NCBI RefSeq assembly: GCF_018861295.1
Contig: NZ_JAHLDM010000006.1
Coordinates: 62,001 to 126,000 of the forward strand
Length of the DNA stretch: 64,000 bases
Origin: Clostridium_AD estertheticum_D
Lineage (GTDB): Bacteria > Bacillota > Clostridia > Clostridiales > Clostridiaceae
Reading direction: 5' to 3'
Below the pieces are notes generated by a model. The model was given only the letters and a program-made list of their open reading frames with translations. It was not told the origin of the DNA and made no database searches. Positions 8,225 through 15,838 of the stretch are shown in pieces (the first letter of the stretch is position 1; every line of letters starts with the position of its first letter). The position numbers and the translations under genes were made by a program.

Positions 8225-9805
8225 ATGTGTATTAATGAAAATTTTAGACTAACAATATTAGAAACTAGTGATGTTCATGGAACAGTCTTACCTATAAATT
8301 ATTCGGACAACTCCTATGCAAACTGTGGCCTCGCGGCTTTGTCCACTATAATTGCAAGGGAAAGAGAAATAAATCAGGCTACCTTACTTATAGATAATGG
8401 GGATATGGTTCAAGGTACAGCTCTTACATATTTTCATGCTAAAATTAATAATAGTAGGCCGAATCCAATGATTGAGGTCATGAACATTATGGGATATGAT
8501 GCTGCTGTAATTGGCAATCATGAATTTAATTATGGAAGGGCTTATTTGGATAATGCTATAAAAACTTCAAATTTTCCATGGTTATGTGCTAATATTACAA
8601 AAAAAATTACAGGGGAAAGTTTTATTAATAAGCCTTACATTGTTAAAACTTTTGATAATGGTTTAAAGGTAGGTATTTTAGGGCTAACAACTAAGTATAT
8701 TCCTAACTGGGAAAGTGAAGGTACAATTAAGGACTTAGATTTTAAAGATGTAGTAAAGAGTGCAAGTTATTGGCTCCATATAATGAAAGATAAAGAAGCT
8801 ACGGACATAAATATAGTATCCTATCATGGCGGGTTTGAAAGAGATTTAGAAACGGGGGAACTTTCTGAAAAACTCACAGGAGAAAATCAAGGTTATGAGT
8901 TATGTACTAAAGTGAGTAATATGGATGTGCTTCTAACTGGCCATCAACATAGAGTTATAGAAAATTTATTGGTAAATGGTGTTTTAGTTGTGCAACCAGG
9001 TTACAATGGTAATTGTATTGGCAAAGTAACTATGGACTTAGTTAAAATATCTGGCAAATGGTCAGTGCGAAGCAAAGTGTCTAAAGTTATTGATGCAAAT
9101 GCTTTAGATGTTGATAAGAAAATTTTGAATGTTACATGCCCAATAGAAACAGAAACGCAAGCTTGGCTTGATATTCCAATTGGACATGTAGAAGGGGACA
9201 TGCTTATAAAAGACCCATTAAAGGTAAGGCTTAAAGATAATGCTTTTGTTGAGTTTATAAATAATGTTCAGATGGATGCAGCAAAGGTTGATATATCCAA
9301 CACAGCTATCTTTGATAATAAATGTAAGGGTTTTAATTATAAGGTTACGATGAGAGATATAATATCAAATTACAAATATCCGAATACATTAAAGGTAATT
9401 AGGATAAAAGGTTCTGACATAAAAGCGGCTCTCGAGAGAACAGCAGAATATTTTAGTTTAGTTGATGGTGAGATAGGGTTAGCAAAGAATGGTAATTATC
9501 TTAAACTCCAACATTATAATTATGATATGTGGGAAGGCATAGATTATGTTATAGATATTACAAAACCTATAAACTTTAGAATTACGAAAATTAATTATAA
9601 AAACGCTCCTCTTAATATGGAGGGGGAATATGCTGTAGTAATGAATAATTACAGAGCAGGTGGCGGTGGTAATTATTTATTGTTTAGGGGTAAACCGGTC
9701 CTTAAAGATATACAAACAGATATGGCTGAACTAATTGCAAATTACATACTAAAGAGAAAAACAATTAAAGCAACCGTTAATGATAATTGGAAAGTTATAT
9801 ACTAA
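8225..9805 (+). CDS. Cytoplasmic 5'-nucleotidase/cyclic phosphodiesterase-like metallophosphatase
   Basis: Domain order is that of UshA/CpdB. The N-terminal calcineurin-like domain has the five metal motifs LETSDVHG, DNGDMVQG, GNHEFNYG, YHGGFE and LLTGHQHR. The C-terminal 5'-nucleotidase domain has YAVVMNNYRAGGGGNY for base stacking. UshA homologues are normally exported, but this one has no signal peptide when started at 8225, where GGAGAG gives good spacing. An upstream ATG (8174) would add a hydrophobic stretch but has no SD. It follows the ula operon by 91 nt and ends at a strong terminator. A role in dephosphorylating a sugar phosphate or nucleotide is possible. Confidence 0.85.
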   Translation: MCINENFRLTILETSDVHGTVLPINYSDNSYANCGLAALSTIIAREREINQATLLIDNGDMVQGTALTYFHAKINNSRPNPMIEVMNIMGYDAAVIGNHEFNYGRAYLDNAIKTSNFPWLCANITKKITGESFINKPYIVKTFDNGLKVGILGLTTKYIPNWESEGTIKDLDFKDVVKSASYWLHIMKDKEATDINIVSYHGGFERDLETGELSEKLTGENQGYELCTKVSNMDVLLTGHQHRVIENLLVNGVLVVQPGYNGNCIGKVTMDLVKISGKWSVRSKVSKVIDANALDVDKKILNVTCPIETETQAWLDIPIGHVEGDMLIKDPLKVRLKDNAFVEFINNVQMDAAKVDISNTAIFDNKCKGFNYKVTMRDIISNYKYPNTLKVIRIKGSDIKAALERTAEYFSLVDGEIGLAKNGNYLKLQHYNYDMWEGIDYVIDITKPINFRITKINYKNAPLNMEGEYAVVMNNYRAGGGGNYLLFRGKPVLKDIQTDMAELIANYILKRKTIKATVNDNWKVIY

Positions 9806-9821
9806 TTAAAATTAAAGAAAA

Positions 9822-9859
9822 AGCAACAAAAACTAAAATAGTTTTTGTTGCTTTTTTTT
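9822..9859 (+). terminator. Terminator of the ulaE operon
   Basis: Arms AGCAACAAAAACTA (9822-9835) and TAGTTTTTGTTGCT (9839-9852) close a 3-nt loop and are followed by a T-run. Confidence 0.9.
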
Positions 9860-9934
9860 ATTAAATGAAGAAATAAACGAATAGTATAGAATATTAAACA
9901 TATTATTAATAGAGCAAAAAGGAGAACTATAATA

Positions 9935-10795
9935 ATGAGTGAGATTGAGTATAAGAAAGTTGTTTCTAAAGATTGTCCAACAATACTAGGCCAAAAGCAT
10001 TTATTAAATATAAACGATGAATATCTATTATCGAACGGTGGAGTTTTGATAGATAATGGAGGAAATTTGATTTGGAATACTAAGTGGGAACATTATTTTT
10101 CAAGAGCTATATATATAAAAGAAAAACAAATAATTTTGACCAATAGAACTCTTGATTTTGGTATAGAGGGGGAGTATAACTGTGGAATAGCTTGCATTGA
10201 CATGAAAACAGGGAATTATATATGGAAACATTTCTATGACAAATATGAATCTAAGTTTAATTTAAGAAAAAAAGAACCGGACATTAACATGATTAGAAGT
10301 ATAAAAAAGGTATGTGTTGATGAAAATTGCGTATATGCTGATGATTTTAAAGTTAATTTGGATGATGGGTCTTATTCATATATAGGAGAAAGAAGAATAA
10401 AAAAAAATAAAACACCAAATGAAATTTATCCGGAGTTTGCAAAATCATTTAAAGAAAAGATCCATAATAATGCTGAATATAAATTAAAGTTTAATATCAA
10501 AGATAATATTATTAAAATCAATAATCAAAAATTATTTAAAGAAGGATACTTTTTTAATAAATGTGATTTTATTATGGAAACAGATCAAAGTATACATTTT
10601 TTTGGTACACCTGCAAAGAGAAATCACCAAAATGCAATATTATTTAAATACTCAAAAAAACTAAAAAAAATGGTGGAAGAAATTGATCTACCATTTAGGA
10701 ATGCACCTTTTGAAGCCTATGACTTTTTTGGAAAGGGTATGCTGATTTTTGTAAGAGACGATATATATTTATTGAAAGACTTTTTCTTAGAATAG
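9935..10795 (+). CDS. Hypothetical protein with PQQ-propeller-like repeats
   Basis: The 286-residue product has no signal peptide. CIDMKTGNYIWKHFYD and the earlier GGNLIWNTKW resemble the D-x-x-T-G-x-x-x-W strands of PQQ-like beta-propellers, so a partial propeller is likely. A GGAG SD precedes the ATG. It is a single-gene unit between two terminators. I do not recognise the family further and offer no function. Confidence 0.7.
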   Translation: MSEIEYKKVVSKDCPTILGQKHLLNINDEYLLSNGGVLIDNGGNLIWNTKWEHYFSRAIYIKEKQIILTNRTLDFGIEGEYNCGIACIDMKTGNYIWKHFYDKYESKFNLRKKEPDINMIRSIKKVCVDENCVYADDFKVNLDDGSYSYIGERRIKKNKTPNEIYPEFAKSFKEKIHNNAEYKLKFNIKDNIIKINNQKLFKEGYFFNKCDFIMETDQSIHFFGTPAKRNHQNAILFKYSKKLKKMVEEIDLPFRNAPFEAYDFFGKGMLIFVRDDIYLLKDFFLE

Positions 10796-10814
10796 AGTAT
10801 AGATTATTAATATA

Positions 10815-10863
10815 AAGAAGAAAAATTATGCCAAGTTAATAAGGGCATAACTTTTCTTCTTTT
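10815..10863 (+). terminator. Terminator of the propeller-like gene
   Basis: AAGAAGAAAA...TTATGCC pairs with GGCATAA...TTTTCTTCTT around a loop of about 10 nt, then TTT. Confidence 0.85.
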
Positions 10864-10922
10864 GCTATTTTACCACTGTTTAAATCTATTAGCATTACGT
10901 AAAGATTTAGAAAATTTAAAAG

Positions 10923-10962
10923 CAAAATACTGCATTTGGGGGGGACCCAATGCAGTATTTTT
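10923..10962 (+). terminator. Second terminator-like hairpin in a gene-free interval
   Basis: AAAATACTGCATT (left) pairs with AATGCAGTATTTT (right) around a G-rich/C-rich apex and is followed by T residues. No plus-strand gene lies between it and the preceding terminator, so it may be a remnant or end a small RNA. Confidence 0.6.
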
Positions 10963-11042
10963 TATACATATAACAATAAAGTTGGTATATTTAAATTATT
11001 GACTATTCTACAAATTTTATTCGTTTTATTTGTAAGATTTTT

Positions 11043-11080
11043 ATAAAACTCCGGGAGTAGTATACGGGAGTTTTATTATT
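11043..11080 (+). terminator. Third terminator-like hairpin in the same interval
   Basis: AAAACTCC at 11046 pairs with GGAGTTTT and is followed by ATTATTT. The 474-nt interval 10796-11269 otherwise shows no ORF of note. An SD (AAGGGG) precedes the next gene. Confidence 0.5.
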
Positions 11081-11269
11081 TATACAAAAATTGAAGGGTA
11101 TTTGCATATATTTGTTGAATAATGACAGTGGAATGATTTAATTGTAGGTAGAGCATTTTAAACGCGATATAAAAATGTATTAGCAGTTATGTAATTGCTC
11201 GAATATAATTATATATACGATTATGTTATTTTAGAACAAAAGTAAAAAATATATTACAAGGGGATTAAA

Positions 11270-12490
11270 ATGAGAAATATTAAAAAATATCTGACTTCTA
11301 TTTTGGGGGTAATACTTATTTTCAGCTTGACTGGTTGCTCAAGTATATCTGAAAATGCTACAAAAACAACTTTATCAAGTAAAGTATCATCAAAGCAGAA
11401 TACAACTGAGAAACAGCTTCAACCTACTAAAAATATAAGCTTAGCTAATAAAAAGACAGTTAATGGTAATCTAAGAGTTTCATATATAAATGTAGGACAA
11501 GCTGATAGCATTTTAATAGAGCAAGGAACAAGCTCAATGTTAATAGATGCAGGAAATAATGAAGACTCAAGTACTGTTAAAAATTATATAACAAAGCAAG
11601 GTATTACGAAGCTTGATTATATTGTAGGTACGCATCCACACGAGGACCACATTGGAGGGCTAGATTACGTAATAAACAGTTTTCAAATAGGTAAAATTTA
11701 TATGCCAAAGGTTACATCAAATACTAAGACTTTTTTAGAGGTGGTAAGTGCCATTAAAGCTAAGGGAATGAAAGTAACTACACCTACAGTTGGGGAAACT
11801 TTTAAAGTAGGGGGTGCAACAGCTACAATTTTAGCACCCAACAGTACTGGCTATGAAGATTTAAATAATTTTTCAATTGTAATAAGATTAACCTTTGGCA
11901 ATAATAGCTTTATTTTTGACGGGGATGCGGAGGGAGCATCTGAGAATGAAATATTATCCAAAGGTTTTAATATAAGTGCTGATGTGCTTAAGGTAGGACA
12001 TCATGGTTCGAGCTCATCAACTACTCAGGCATACTTAGATAAAGTAAATCCTAAGTATGCTGTTATTTCATTAGGTAAAGAGAATAGTTATGGCCACCCT
12101 CACAAATCAACAATGGATAAATTAAAAGCGAAGGGTGTTAAGGTTTATAGGACTGATGAAAGTGGAACAATAGTTGCAACATCTGATGGTAAAAATATAA
12201 CCTTTAATACTAAACCAGGTAGTTATGCTTTTTTAGGGTCAGGTTCAAGTTCTGCTGGTAAAAGTTCTTCAAGTAGCGGAACCTCGACAGTTAAAAAAGT
12301 TGCGATAAAATTGCCTAAATCATCAAATAATAGTAAAGTTGTATATTATACCCCATCAGGGAAATCATATCATTATGATAAAAATTGTAGAACACTCGCA
12401 AGAAGTAAGACTATATTAAGCGGAACGTTAGGTGAAGCATTAAGTTCTTCACATAATGATCCTTGTAATATATGTGCAGGAGGTAATTAA
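11270..12490 (+). CDS. Lipoprotein with ComEC-type metallo-beta-lactamase domain
   Basis: The first 25 residues form a lipoprotein signal (FSLTGCSS, lipid-anchored Cys). After a Ser/Thr/Lys-rich linker, residues about 65-320 form a metallo-beta-lactamase domain like the C-terminal nuclease domain of ComEC/Rec2: HPHEDHIGGLD, FIFDGDAEG, VLKVGHHGSSSS and YGHPHKST. A Ser-rich linker leads to a C-terminal module with paired Cys (YHYDKNCRTLA...DPCNICAGG), as seen on other clostridial exported hydrolases. It is probably a surface-exposed hydrolase, perhaps a nuclease. A DUF3006-like gene follows directly at its stop codon. Confidence 0.85.
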   Translation: MRNIKKYLTSILGVILIFSLTGCSSISENATKTTLSSKVSSKQNTTEKQLQPTKNISLANKKTVNGNLRVSYINVGQADSILIEQGTSSMLIDAGNNEDSSTVKNYITKQGITKLDYIVGTHPHEDHIGGLDYVINSFQIGKIYMPKVTSNTKTFLEVVSAIKAKGMKVTTPTVGETFKVGGATATILAPNSTGYEDLNNFSIVIRLTFGNNSFIFDGDAEGASENEILSKGFNISADVLKVGHHGSSSSTTQAYLDKVNPKYAVISLGKENSYGHPHKSTMDKLKAKGVKVYRTDESGTIVATSDGKNITFNTKPGSYAFLGSGSSSAGKSSSSSGTSTVKKVAIKLPKSSNNSKVVYYTPSGKSYHYDKNCRTLARSKTILSGTLGEALSSSHNDPCNICAGGN

Positions 12491-12703
12491 GTGAATGTAA
12501 TAATCGATAGATTTGAAGGGAATTATGCTGTTTGTGAAAAAGAAGATAGGACTATGATAGATATTAAAAAATCTAAAATTCCTAGTATAGCTAAAGAGGG
12601 GGATGTACTGAGTATTGATAATGATGTGATTATTATTGATATAGAGAAAACTAAAAAGAGGCTTAACGAAATTGAAAAATTAACAAAAGGGTTATGGGAA
12701 TAG
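12491..12703 (+). CDS. DUF3006-like small protein
   Basis: A 70-residue protein starting at GTG directly after the stop of the preceding gene, so almost certainly cotranslated. The pattern VIIDRFEGNYAVCE...PSIAKEGDVLSID...KTKKRLNEIEKLTKGLW matches the DUF3006 family, which commonly accompanies ComEC-type hydrolase genes in Firmicutes. Its function is unknown. Confidence 0.82.
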   Translation: MNVIIDRFEGNYAVCEKEDRTMIDIKKSKIPSIAKEGDVLSIDNDVIIIDIEKTKKRLNEIEKLTKGLWE

Positions 12704-12720
12704 TTAATATTAATTTAAAT

Positions 12721-12762
12721 ATATAAAAGCTGGTGAATAAATTCACCAGCTTTTATATATTT
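12721..12762 (+). terminator. Terminator after the DUF3006-like gene
   Basis: Perfect stem with AAAAGCTGGTGAAT and ATTCACCAGCTTTT around AA, followed by an A/T-rich tail. Confidence 0.88.
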
Positions 12763-12801
12763 AAGGTGTATATTGACCTTCTACTTTTATCACTGTGACC
12801 A
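12763..12801 (-). pseudogene. Relic of the 3' end of a gene like 34818-35474
   Basis: Read on the minus strand, this piece encodes VTVIKVEGQYTP followed by a stop. The intact minus-strand gene at 34818-35474 ends IVVKVEGQYTP and the DNA is nearly identical over about 30 nt; similarity then stops. It is a short leftover of a second copy. Confidence 0.6.
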
Positions 12802-12882
12802 CACATTTTTAGATTCAAATTCTAAATTTGCCTATAAGATACTCAACATTTAATAAATAAACAAAAAAATAGCCAATTGGTA

Positions 12883-12912
12883 TTGACAAGTGTTGGTTAA
12901 GTTATGTATAAT
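12883..12912 (+). promoter_or_regulatory. iol operon promoter, copy A of the repeated IolR-type promoter
   Basis: TTGACA (12883-12888), an 18-nt spacer AGTGTTGGTTAAGTTATG, then TATAAT (12907-12912). Copy D at 29798-29827 differs in one spacer base, and relatives lie at 25883, 28890 and 27132. On the other strand the spacer reads TTAACCAACA, containing the AAYCAA core of the Bacillus IolR box. It probably drives iolJ to the antiporter. Confidence 0.75.
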
Positions 12913-12957
12913 ATAATCAATAAGTAACAATAAAATAACAACATAGGAGGTTGAAAA

Positions 12958-13044
12958 ATGAGCAACTTTATTTTAAAACCAATTTATATAAATAATGTGG
13001 AGAAATTTGTAGGGGCGATGATAACGAATACACAAAAACAATGA
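12958..13044 (+). pseudogene. Internally deleted relic of an Fe-alcohol dehydrogenase gene
   Basis: A 28-codon ORF behind AGGAGG. Codons 1-8 (MSNFILKP) resemble the start of the dehydrogenase at 29873 (MSNLFLTP), and the distance from -10 to ATG (51 nt) is identical in both. Codons 18-25 (VGAMITNT) equal an internal stretch of that dehydrogenase near its codon 110. The piece therefore joins the two ends of a large internal deletion. It could now serve as a leader peptide for iolJ, whose own start lies 72 nt beyond. Confidence 0.7.
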
Positions 13045-13115
13045 TTGTTTGGCGAAATCGAATTTAAAGGTAAATTGTTATAAATATATGAATCATTATG
13101 AAAGAGGTGGAATAA

Positions 13116-13961
13116 ATGTCATTAGTAGGTATGAAAGATTTATTGAGTAAGGCAGAAAAAGGAAAATATGCAGTTGGATCTTTTAGTATAGCAAATATGG
13201 AGATGATAATGGGAGCTATAAAAGCTGGTGAAGAATTAAAATCACCGATGATACTTCAAATAGCGGAAGTAAGATTAAATCATACACCATTATGTTTAAT
13301 AGGACCGATGATGATTGCAGCAGCAAAAAATGCAAAAGTTCCAGTATCTGTACACTTAGACCATGGAATTACAATAGAAAGAATAAAGGAAGCTCTTGAG
13401 ATTGGATTTACTTCAGTTATGATAGATGGTTCAAAACATACACTTAAAGAGAATATGAAGTTAACAAAAGAAGTTATTTCTGAGTCAATAAAATATAATG
13501 CAGACGTAGAAGCTGAAATAGGGCGTGTTGGGGGTAGTGAAGATGGATCAGAAAATTTATCAGCGTTATGTACTGGGGTAAATGAAGCGAAGGAGTTTTA
13601 TGCGCAAACGAGTGTTGATGCATTAGCAGTAGCAATAGGGAATGCTCATGGAGTATACTTAGAAAAACCAAAATTGAATTTTGATGTATTAGATAAAATA
13701 AATAAAAGTGTAGAGATTCCATTAGTACTCCATGGCGGAACAGGTATAAGTGAGGATGATTTTAGAAAATGTATAAGTCTTGGAATTAGAAAAATAAATA
13801 TAGCAACTGCAACATTTGCGTCAGTTGAAGAAAATGTTAGAAGATTATATGAACAATCGGAAAAGGTTGATTACTTTGAATTGCATCAGGCAGAAATAGA
13901 AGGGGCATATCTTAATGTAAAGAGACATATGTTGATATTTGGAAGTCAAAATAAAGCTTAG
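13116..13961 (+). CDS. iolJ: 2-deoxy-5-keto-D-gluconate-6-phosphate aldolase IolJ
   Basis: A class II fructose-bisphosphate-aldolase family enzyme (281 residues). In inositol catabolism IolJ cleaves 2-deoxy-5-keto-gluconate 6-phosphate to DHAP and malonate semialdehyde. Zinc and catalytic motifs are present: VHLDHG (residues 79-84), AEIGRVGGSEDG, GNAHG and VLHGGTG. GAGGTGG gives the start. It is the first intact gene of the iol operon. Fructose-bisphosphate aldolase cannot be excluded by fold, but position next to iolC makes IolJ the best call. Confidence 0.9.
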   Translation: MSLVGMKDLLSKAEKGKYAVGSFSIANMEMIMGAIKAGEELKSPMILQIAEVRLNHTPLCLIGPMMIAAAKNAKVPVSVHLDHGITIERIKEALEIGFTSVMIDGSKHTLKENMKLTKEVISESIKYNADVEAEIGRVGGSEDGSENLSALCTGVNEAKEFYAQTSVDALAVAIGNAHGVYLEKPKLNFDVLDKINKSVEIPLVLHGGTGISEDDFRKCISLGIRKINIATATFASVEENVRRLYEQSEKVDYFELHQAEIEGAYLNVKRHMLIFGSQNKA

Positions 13962-13969
13962 GAGGCAAA

Positions 13970-14989
13970 ATGATGGGTTACATTAAATTTGATAATAGTA
14001 GGAAATTCGATATTGTTCCAATAGGTAGAGCTGCAATTGATTTTAATCCTATTGATATAAATATGCCACTTTCAGAAAGTACAACTTTTAAAAAATATTT
14101 AGGTGGGTCACCAGCGAACACTGCTGTAGGACTTGCAAGATTAGGTAAAAAGGTAGGGTTTATTGGCAAGGTTTCAGATGATAGATTTGGTGAATTTATT
14201 ATTAACTATTTTAAAAAAGAAGGAATAGATACGTCGCAGGTAGCCATTGCTAAAAATGGAGAATCTTTAGGGCTTACCTTCACGGAAATACTAAGTCCAA
14301 CAGAAAGTAGTATATTAATGTATAGAACCGGTGTTGCAGATTTAGCTCTCGAAGCCTGCGAAATAAGCGAAGAATACATTAAAAATTCTAAGGCTATTAT
14401 AATATCTGGAACTGCTCTAGCGCAGAGCCCTTCAAGAGAAGCTACTTTGAAAGCGTTAGAGTATGCAAAGAAAAATAATACGGTAGTTATATTCGATATT
14501 GATTATAGAGAATATACATGGCTTAATAAGGACGAAATTGCAATTTACTATGCTATTGTTGCAAAGGCTAGTGACGTTATAATAGGTTCAAGCGAAGAAT
14601 TTGAGTTAACTCAAGGAATAATTGGACAAGATAAATGTGATCAGGAAATTGCTAATAGATGGTTCGGTTATGGGAATAAAATTGTTGTTATAAAACATGG
14701 AAAAGATGGATCAACTGCCTATACATCAGATAAAAAAAGTTATAATATAAAGCCTTTCCCAGTTAAACTCCTTAAATCTTTTGGTGGTGGAGATGCATAT
14801 GGTTCTGCATTTGTTTACGGACTACTTGAAGGATGGGATATTATTGATTGCTTAGAGTTTGGCAGCGCTTCAGCTGCAATGCTTGTTGCAAGTCACAGTT
14901 GCTCAGATGCAATGCCAAAAGCTAAAGAGATTAAAGAATTTATAAGAAAGAGTAAAGAAGAACATGGAGAAATGGTTGCACGAGTTTAA
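13970..14989 (+). CDS. iolC: 5-dehydro-2-deoxygluconokinase IolC
   Basis: A PfkB/ribokinase-family kinase of 339 residues that phosphorylates 2-deoxy-5-keto-D-gluconate. The N-terminal glycine motif (FKKYLGGSPANTAVGLARLG) and the C-terminal anion-hole signature (FGGGDAYGSAFVYGLL, with the catalytic Asp) are clear. It starts 8 nt after iolJ with GGAGG, so the two are cotranscribed. The dideoxy substrate is assigned from its place between iolJ and iolB. Confidence 0.93.
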   Translation: MMGYIKFDNSRKFDIVPIGRAAIDFNPIDINMPLSESTTFKKYLGGSPANTAVGLARLGKKVGFIGKVSDDRFGEFIINYFKKEGIDTSQVAIAKNGESLGLTFTEILSPTESSILMYRTGVADLALEACEISEEYIKNSKAIIISGTALAQSPSREATLKALEYAKKNNTVVIFDIDYREYTWLNKDEIAIYYAIVAKASDVIIGSSEEFELTQGIIGQDKCDQEIANRWFGYGNKIVVIKHGKDGSTAYTSDKKSYNIKPFPVKLLKSFGGGDAYGSAFVYGLLEGWDIIDCLEFGSASAAMLVASHSCSDAMPKAKEIKEFIRKSKEEHGEMVARV

Positions 14990-15014
14990 AAAAGATTTAT
15001 AAGGGGGTATTAAC

Positions 15015-15803
15015 ATGGTTTATAGTTTAGGTGGCATAAAGTATGGCGGAAACTACTTGTGTGAAATTGATGGTAAGAACAAAGATATGTTAATGGATAT
15101 AGTAGTTGTGAAACTCAGAAAGGGAGAAAGGAAAGAATATTATGAAAATGATAAGGAAATGGCATTACTTCTCCTAACAGGAAATATAAAAATAAGTTGG
15201 AAAGAAAACGAAAAAATAATGAAGAGAGATTCTGTATTTGATGAGGATCCATGGTGTCTTCACGTATCAAAAAATACAAAAGTTGAATTAACTGCAGAGG
15301 ATGAAAGTGAAATACTTATTCAATCTACAGATAATAAAGAAAAATTCGAACCTAAATTTTATGCACCTGAAGATTGCCAAAGTGATATTTTTGGAGAAGG
15401 TACATGGAATGGTACTGCAAGGCGGGTCGTTAGAACTGTATTTGATTATAAGAATGCACCTTATTCTAATATGGTCATGGGTGAAGTTATAACCTATCCT
15501 GGCAAATGGTCAAGCTACCCACCACATCATCATCCACAACCAGAGGTATATTTCTATAAATTTAATAAACCTCAAGGTCTAGGTTTATGTTTAATTGGTG
15601 ACGAGGCTTATAAAATAACTGATGAAAGTTTTGCTACAATACCAGGAGGTCTTGTTCATCCACAAACATCAGCTCCAGGTTATGCAATGTATTATTGCTG
15701 GATGATTAGGCATTTAGAAAACAATCCATGGACAGACAGGATAGATGTACCAGAGCATCAATGGCTTTGGAAAAAAGATGTTAAAATCTGGCCTGATAAA
15801 TAG
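15015..15803 (+). CDS. iolB: 5-deoxy-glucuronate isomerase IolB
   Basis: A bicupin isomerase (262 residues) that converts 5-deoxy-D-glucuronate to 2-deoxy-5-keto-D-gluconate. IolB hallmarks are visible: SYPPHHHPQPEVYFYKF, a metal-binding His cluster, and GGLVHPQTSAPGYAMYY with WMIRHLENNPW near the end. The SD is GGGGG. Third gene of the operon. Confidence 0.95.
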   Translation: MVYSLGGIKYGGNYLCEIDGKNKDMLMDIVVVKLRKGERKEYYENDKEMALLLLTGNIKISWKENEKIMKRDSVFDEDPWCLHVSKNTKVELTAEDESEILIQSTDNKEKFEPKFYAPEDCQSDIFGEGTWNGTARRVVRTVFDYKNAPYSNMVMGEVITYPGKWSSYPPHHHPQPEVYFYKFNKPQGLGLCLIGDEAYKITDESFATIPGGLVHPQTSAPGYAMYYCWMIRHLENNPWTDRIDVPEHQWLWKKDVKIWPDK

Positions 15804-15838
15804 TATTAATGACAAATTAAGATATGAGGAGGTTTGAA

